Positions 61,282 through 64,000 of a stretch of 64,000 nucleotides of DNA are shown piece by piece; positions within the stretch are counted from its first letter, which is position 1; every line of letters begins with the position of its first letter. The notes beneath the pieces were generated by a model. That model had not been told where the DNA came from. It made no database searches and saw nothing but the letters and a program-made list of their open reading frames with translations. The translations under genes were made by a program, and so were the position numbers. Source of the stretch: Chromatiales bacterium (lineage in GTDB: Bacteria; Pseudomonadota; Gammaproteobacteria; UBA6429); the NCBI GenBank assembly GCA_027076405.1, contig JALTJN010000362.1:620001-684000 (forward strand), in the 5' to 3' direction.

Positions 61282-63000
61282 ATGAAAAATCAAGTTCACA
61301 GTCCAGTGAGTCATTTCCGCTTGTTAGTTGTTGTGGGAATTGTTTTTGCTGTGGCCGCTGTCATGTTATGGCGGGCAGTGGATTTGCATGTGTTAAATAA
61401 AGATTTTTTACAGTCTCAAGGTAATGCGCGTTATATGCGTACTATGCCGGTAGCTGCGCATCGTGGAGTTATTACAGATAGAAATGGTGACCCTCTCGCC
61501 GTGAGTACGCCGGTTGATTCAGTTTGGATTAATCCTGCCGAATTTATGGCTGCAAGAACATCATGGAGTAAGTTAACAAAATTACTTTCCTTAAACACAG
61601 ATAAAGTAGAACGTCTGGTCTTGCAACGTGCAAAACGAGAGTTTGTTTACTTAAAGCGACACATACGTCCCGAGCTGGCAGAAAAAGTGGCAGCTTTAAA
61701 TATAGCGGGTGTTTATTTGCAACGTGAATATCGTCGTTACTATCCGGCAGGTGAAGTTGCTGCTCATGTTTTGGGCTTTACCAATATTGATGATGTAGGT
61801 CAGGAAGGATTAGAGCTTGCATATAACGACTGGTTACGTGGCAAGCCGGGCCGGAAAATGGTCATTAAAGATCGTTTAGGTCGAACCATTAAACATGTTG
61901 AATCAATTCAAACTGCACAACCCGGCAAAGACTTAACTTTAAGTATTGATCGCCGTTTACAATATCTTGCTTACCGTGAACTAAAGCGCGCGGTTATTCA
62001 ATATAAAGCTAAATCGGCTTCAGCCGTTATTCTGGATACCAAAACAGGGGAAGTATTAGCGATGGTTAATCAGCCTTCGTATAATCCAAATAATCGCAGT
62101 AAATTAAAAAATTCATATTTACGTAACCGTGCAGTGACTGATGTTTTTGAGCCAGGCTCAACGATTAAACCTTTTACCGTTGCTGCAGCACTGGAAAGCG
62201 GAAAGTTCAAATCAAACAGTGTTGTTAATACCAGTCCGGGATATTTTCGAATTGGAAAATATGTTGTGCAGGATGTGAGAAATTACGGGCGTATTAATTT
62301 ATCAACGATTTTATCCAAGTCCAGCAATATCGGTGCTAGCAAACTTGCATTAGCTATTACAGCTAAACAATTAACGGATGTTCATTCTCGTATCGGTTTT
62401 GGTTTTATTACCGGTAGTGGTTTCCCCGGTGAAGTAGGTGGAATCACAAATTTACCGACTGAAAAACAATTGGTGGAACGGGCAACTCTTTCATATGGCT
62501 ATGGAATATCCGTGACACCTCTGCAACTCGCTCGAGCCTATGCTGTGATCGCAAATGACGGCGTAATGCCTGATATTAGTTTTATTCGGGTTAAAGAACC
62601 GGCAAACGAAAGAAGAGTCTTACCGGCTAAATATGCCAGACAAATACGTAAAATGTTAGAAGGCGTGGTGAGCAAGAAGGGTACCGGCTCACGTGCTGCT
62701 GTATCGGGTTATCGTATTGCCGGTAAAACCGGTACGGTAAAAAAAGCCAGTGCAGGTGGTTATAGTGATGACCGTTATATCGCTGTATTTGCAGGCATGG
62801 CTCCTGCAAGTCATCCCCGACTTGCCATGGTAGTAACGATTAATGAACCACTCGGTGATGTTTATTATGGCGGTAAAGTAGCTGCTCCTGTTTTTTCTAA
62901 AGTGATGTCCGGTGCATTACGTTTAATGGATATTGCTCCTGATAATATTTCTGATAAATCTGTTCAACTTGCAAAATTAGCTGTGGGAGGAAAAATTTAA
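61282..63000 (+). CDS. ftsI: Septal peptidoglycan transpeptidase FtsI (PBP3)
   Basis: 572 aa. N-terminal helix (LLVVVGIVFAVAAVMLWRAVDLHVL), a pedestal domain (RGVITDRNGDPLAVSTPVDSVW), and a transpeptidase domain with S-T-I-K in FEPGSTIKPF, S-S-N in LSKSSNIGASK, and K-T-G-T in RIAGKTGTVKKA. It cross-links septal peptidoglycan as part of the FtsW-FtsI pair. Its stop overlaps the murE start by one base. Confidence 0.96.
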   Translation: MKNQVHSPVSHFRLLVVVGIVFAVAAVMLWRAVDLHVLNKDFLQSQGNARYMRTMPVAAHRGVITDRNGDPLAVSTPVDSVWINPAEFMAARTSWSKLTKLLSLNTDKVERLVLQRAKREFVYLKRHIRPELAEKVAALNIAGVYLQREYRRYYPAGEVAAHVLGFTNIDDVGQEGLELAYNDWLRGKPGRKMVIKDRLGRTIKHVESIQTAQPGKDLTLSIDRRLQYLAYRELKRAVIQYKAKSASAVILDTKTGEVLAMVNQPSYNPNNRSKLKNSYLRNRAVTDVFEPGSTIKPFTVAAALESGKFKSNSVVNTSPGYFRIGKYVVQDVRNYGRINLSTILSKSSNIGASKLALAITAKQLTDVHSRIGFGFITGSGFPGEVGGITNLPTEKQLVERATLSYGYGISVTPLQLARAYAVIANDGVMPDISFIRVKEPANERRVLPAKYARQIRKMLEGVVSKKGTGSRAAVSGYRIAGKTGTVKKASAGGYSDDRYIAVFAGMAPASHPRLAMVVTINEPLGDVYYGGKVAAPVFSKVMSGALRLMDIAPDNISDKSVQLAKLAVGGKI

Positions 63001-64000
63001 TGTCCTCTCAAGTTAAGCATAAGTCTATGAACCTGAATGATCTGTTAAATAGCTATATTACCGACGATAAATTTAACGATATTAATATTACAGGTTTGAG
63101 TCTTGATAGCCGGAATATTGAAAAAGATTATTTGTTTATTGCGATAAAAGGCGCAACTGTTAATGGTATTGAGTTTATCAACGCAGCGATAGAGAAAGGC
63201 GCTGCAGCTGTGCTGTGGGAAGCAGATGAAAATATTGATGTTATTAAAATTAACTGGCGTAAAAGTTCAACAGATATTGATGTTCCTATTATTGCGATTG
63301 AAAATTTATCTCGGCTAACGGGTGAGATTGCAGATAGTTTTTATGGATGCCCATCAAAAGATGTGACGGTTTGTGGAATTACCGGAACCAACGGTAAAAC
63401 ATCCTGTGCAGATTTTCTTGCGCAAATGATCAGTATCGATACACCTTGTGGCGTTATGGGAACACTCGGTAGCGGCTTGTATCCTGAACTTAAAGAAACC
63501 GGTTTTACTACTCCCGATGCAGTTAGCTGTCAAAAGTGGTTGGCTGATATTAAATCCATGAAGGCAAAATTTGCTGTTATGGAAGTTTCATCTCATGCCC
63601 TTATTCAGGGTCGTACAAATGGCATTCGTTTTGATAGTGCAGTTTTTACAAATTTAAGCCGTGATCATCTTGATTTTCATGGTGATATGGAAAGTTATGC
63701 CGAGGCAAAATTAAAGCTCTTCAAAAATGAAAGCTTAAAAAATGCTGTTATTAATGTTGATGATGAAGCCGGAAGAAATATTGTACAAAAACTGAATAAA
63801 AATATTCGCTGTATTCGATATGGTTTAGACAAAACATTTAATCCCGATATTTATGGATTTAATATTATTCTGGATCAACATGGTTTATCCATGATGGTTA
63901 ATACTCCATGGGGAGAAGGAAAGTTAACCTCGCCTGTTATCGGTGATTTTAATGCCTATAACTTACTTGCAGTTTTATCTGTAATGTTATTACAAGGTAT
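63000..64000 (+). CDS. murE: UDP-MurNAc-tripeptide synthetase MurE (partial, 3' end outside window)
   Basis: The ATG at 63000-63002 shares its A with the ftsI TAA. About 333 codons are visible without a stop: NITGLSLDSRNIEKDYLFIAIKGATVNGIEFINAAIEKGAAAVL, the ATP loop GITGTNGKTSCADFLAQ, TTPDAVSCQKWL, MEVSSHALIQGRTNGIRFDSAVFTNLSRDHLDFHGDMESYAEAKLKLF with the carbamylated-Lys region, and GDFNAYNLLAVL. It adds meso-diaminopimelate (expected for a Gram-negative) to UDP-MurNAc-L-Ala-D-Glu. Confidence 0.95.
   Translation, partial: MSSQVKHKSMNLNDLLNSYITDDKFNDINITGLSLDSRNIEKDYLFIAIKGATVNGIEFINAAIEKGAAAVLWEADENIDVIKINWRKSSTDIDVPIIAIENLSRLTGEIADSFYGCPSKDVTVCGITGTNGKTSCADFLAQMISIDTPCGVMGTLGSGLYPELKETGFTTPDAVSCQKWLADIKSMKAKFAVMEVSSHALIQGRTNGIRFDSAVFTNLSRDHLDFHGDMESYAEAKLKLFKNESLKNAVINVDDEAGRNIVQKLNKNIRCIRYGLDKTFNPDIYGFNIILDQHGLSMMVNTPWGEGKLTSPVIGDFNAYNLLAVLSVMLLQG

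Overview
ORGANISM. Gene families and gene order point to a gammaproteobacterium with moderately AT-rich DNA. The conserved blocks are mlaFEDB-ibaG-murA-hisGD, algW/degS-nif3-petABC-sspAB, the diaA-yraN-lpoA | rsmI arrangement, and rnpB followed by mraZ-rsmH-ftsL-ftsI-murE. KDO, Mla, LpoA and PbpC genes indicate a Gram-negative envelope, and a cytochrome bc1 complex indicates respiratory metabolism. Genus cannot be named from the sequence alone. LAYOUT. 1-220: start of kdsB, cut by the window edge. 391-2875: a tightly overlapping three-gene operon of an unusual epimerase-CBS fusion, a DAHP-synthase-type enzyme and a KdsC phosphatase. 2897-7986: a signalling block with a LuxR-type response regulator, a hybrid histidine kinase, an HMA metal-binding protein, a c-type haem (Tll0287-like)-HAMP sensor and a soluble Ser/Thr kinase. 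8331-20456: a Tad/Flp pilus locus (pilins, CpaB, CpaC, FHA-CpaF, TadB, TadC, TadE/G-like proteins, a TPR lipoprotein, a DUF192 protein). 20540-29559: envelope and histidine genes (CaxA-type exchanger, mlaA, zinc-ribbon protein, DUF72, mlaFEDB without mlaC, ibaG, murA, hisG, hisD). 29692-43677: an accessory block that separates hisD from hisC. It holds an alpha-2-macroglobulin gene and pbpC, and between them a cassette-like stretch (35437-40350) with a RelE/XRE toxin-antitoxin pair, a small membrane protein, a PD-(D/E)XK-like nuclease candidate and an AAA-ATPase/DUF4435 pair resembling PARIS. The stretch also carries three attC-like sites and four copies of a short inverted-repeat element. 43736-50978: hisC, algW/degS, nif3, petABC, sspAB. 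50982-56655 (minus strand): bioA, an FAD-linked oxidase, diaA/gmhA, yraN, lpoA. 56745-64000: rsmI, rnpB, a DUF2892 protein and a Crp/Fnr regulator, then the start of the division/cell-wall cluster with a recognisable MraZ operator; murE runs off the window. HOW THE PARTS FIT. Most of the window is envelope biology: lipid transport (Mla), LPS sugar synthesis (KdsB/KdsC-type), peptidoglycan (MurA, PbpC, LpoA, FtsI, MurE) and a surface pilus. The Ser/Thr kinase divergent from an FHA-CpaF pilus ATPase suggests phosphorylation-linked pilus control (inference). The two most unusual parts are the Rpe-CBS/DAHP-synthase/KdsC operon, which looks like a rebuilt KDO-type pathway, and the attC-flanked defence-like cassettes inside the A2M-PbpC module, which look like an integrase-less integron cassette cluster.
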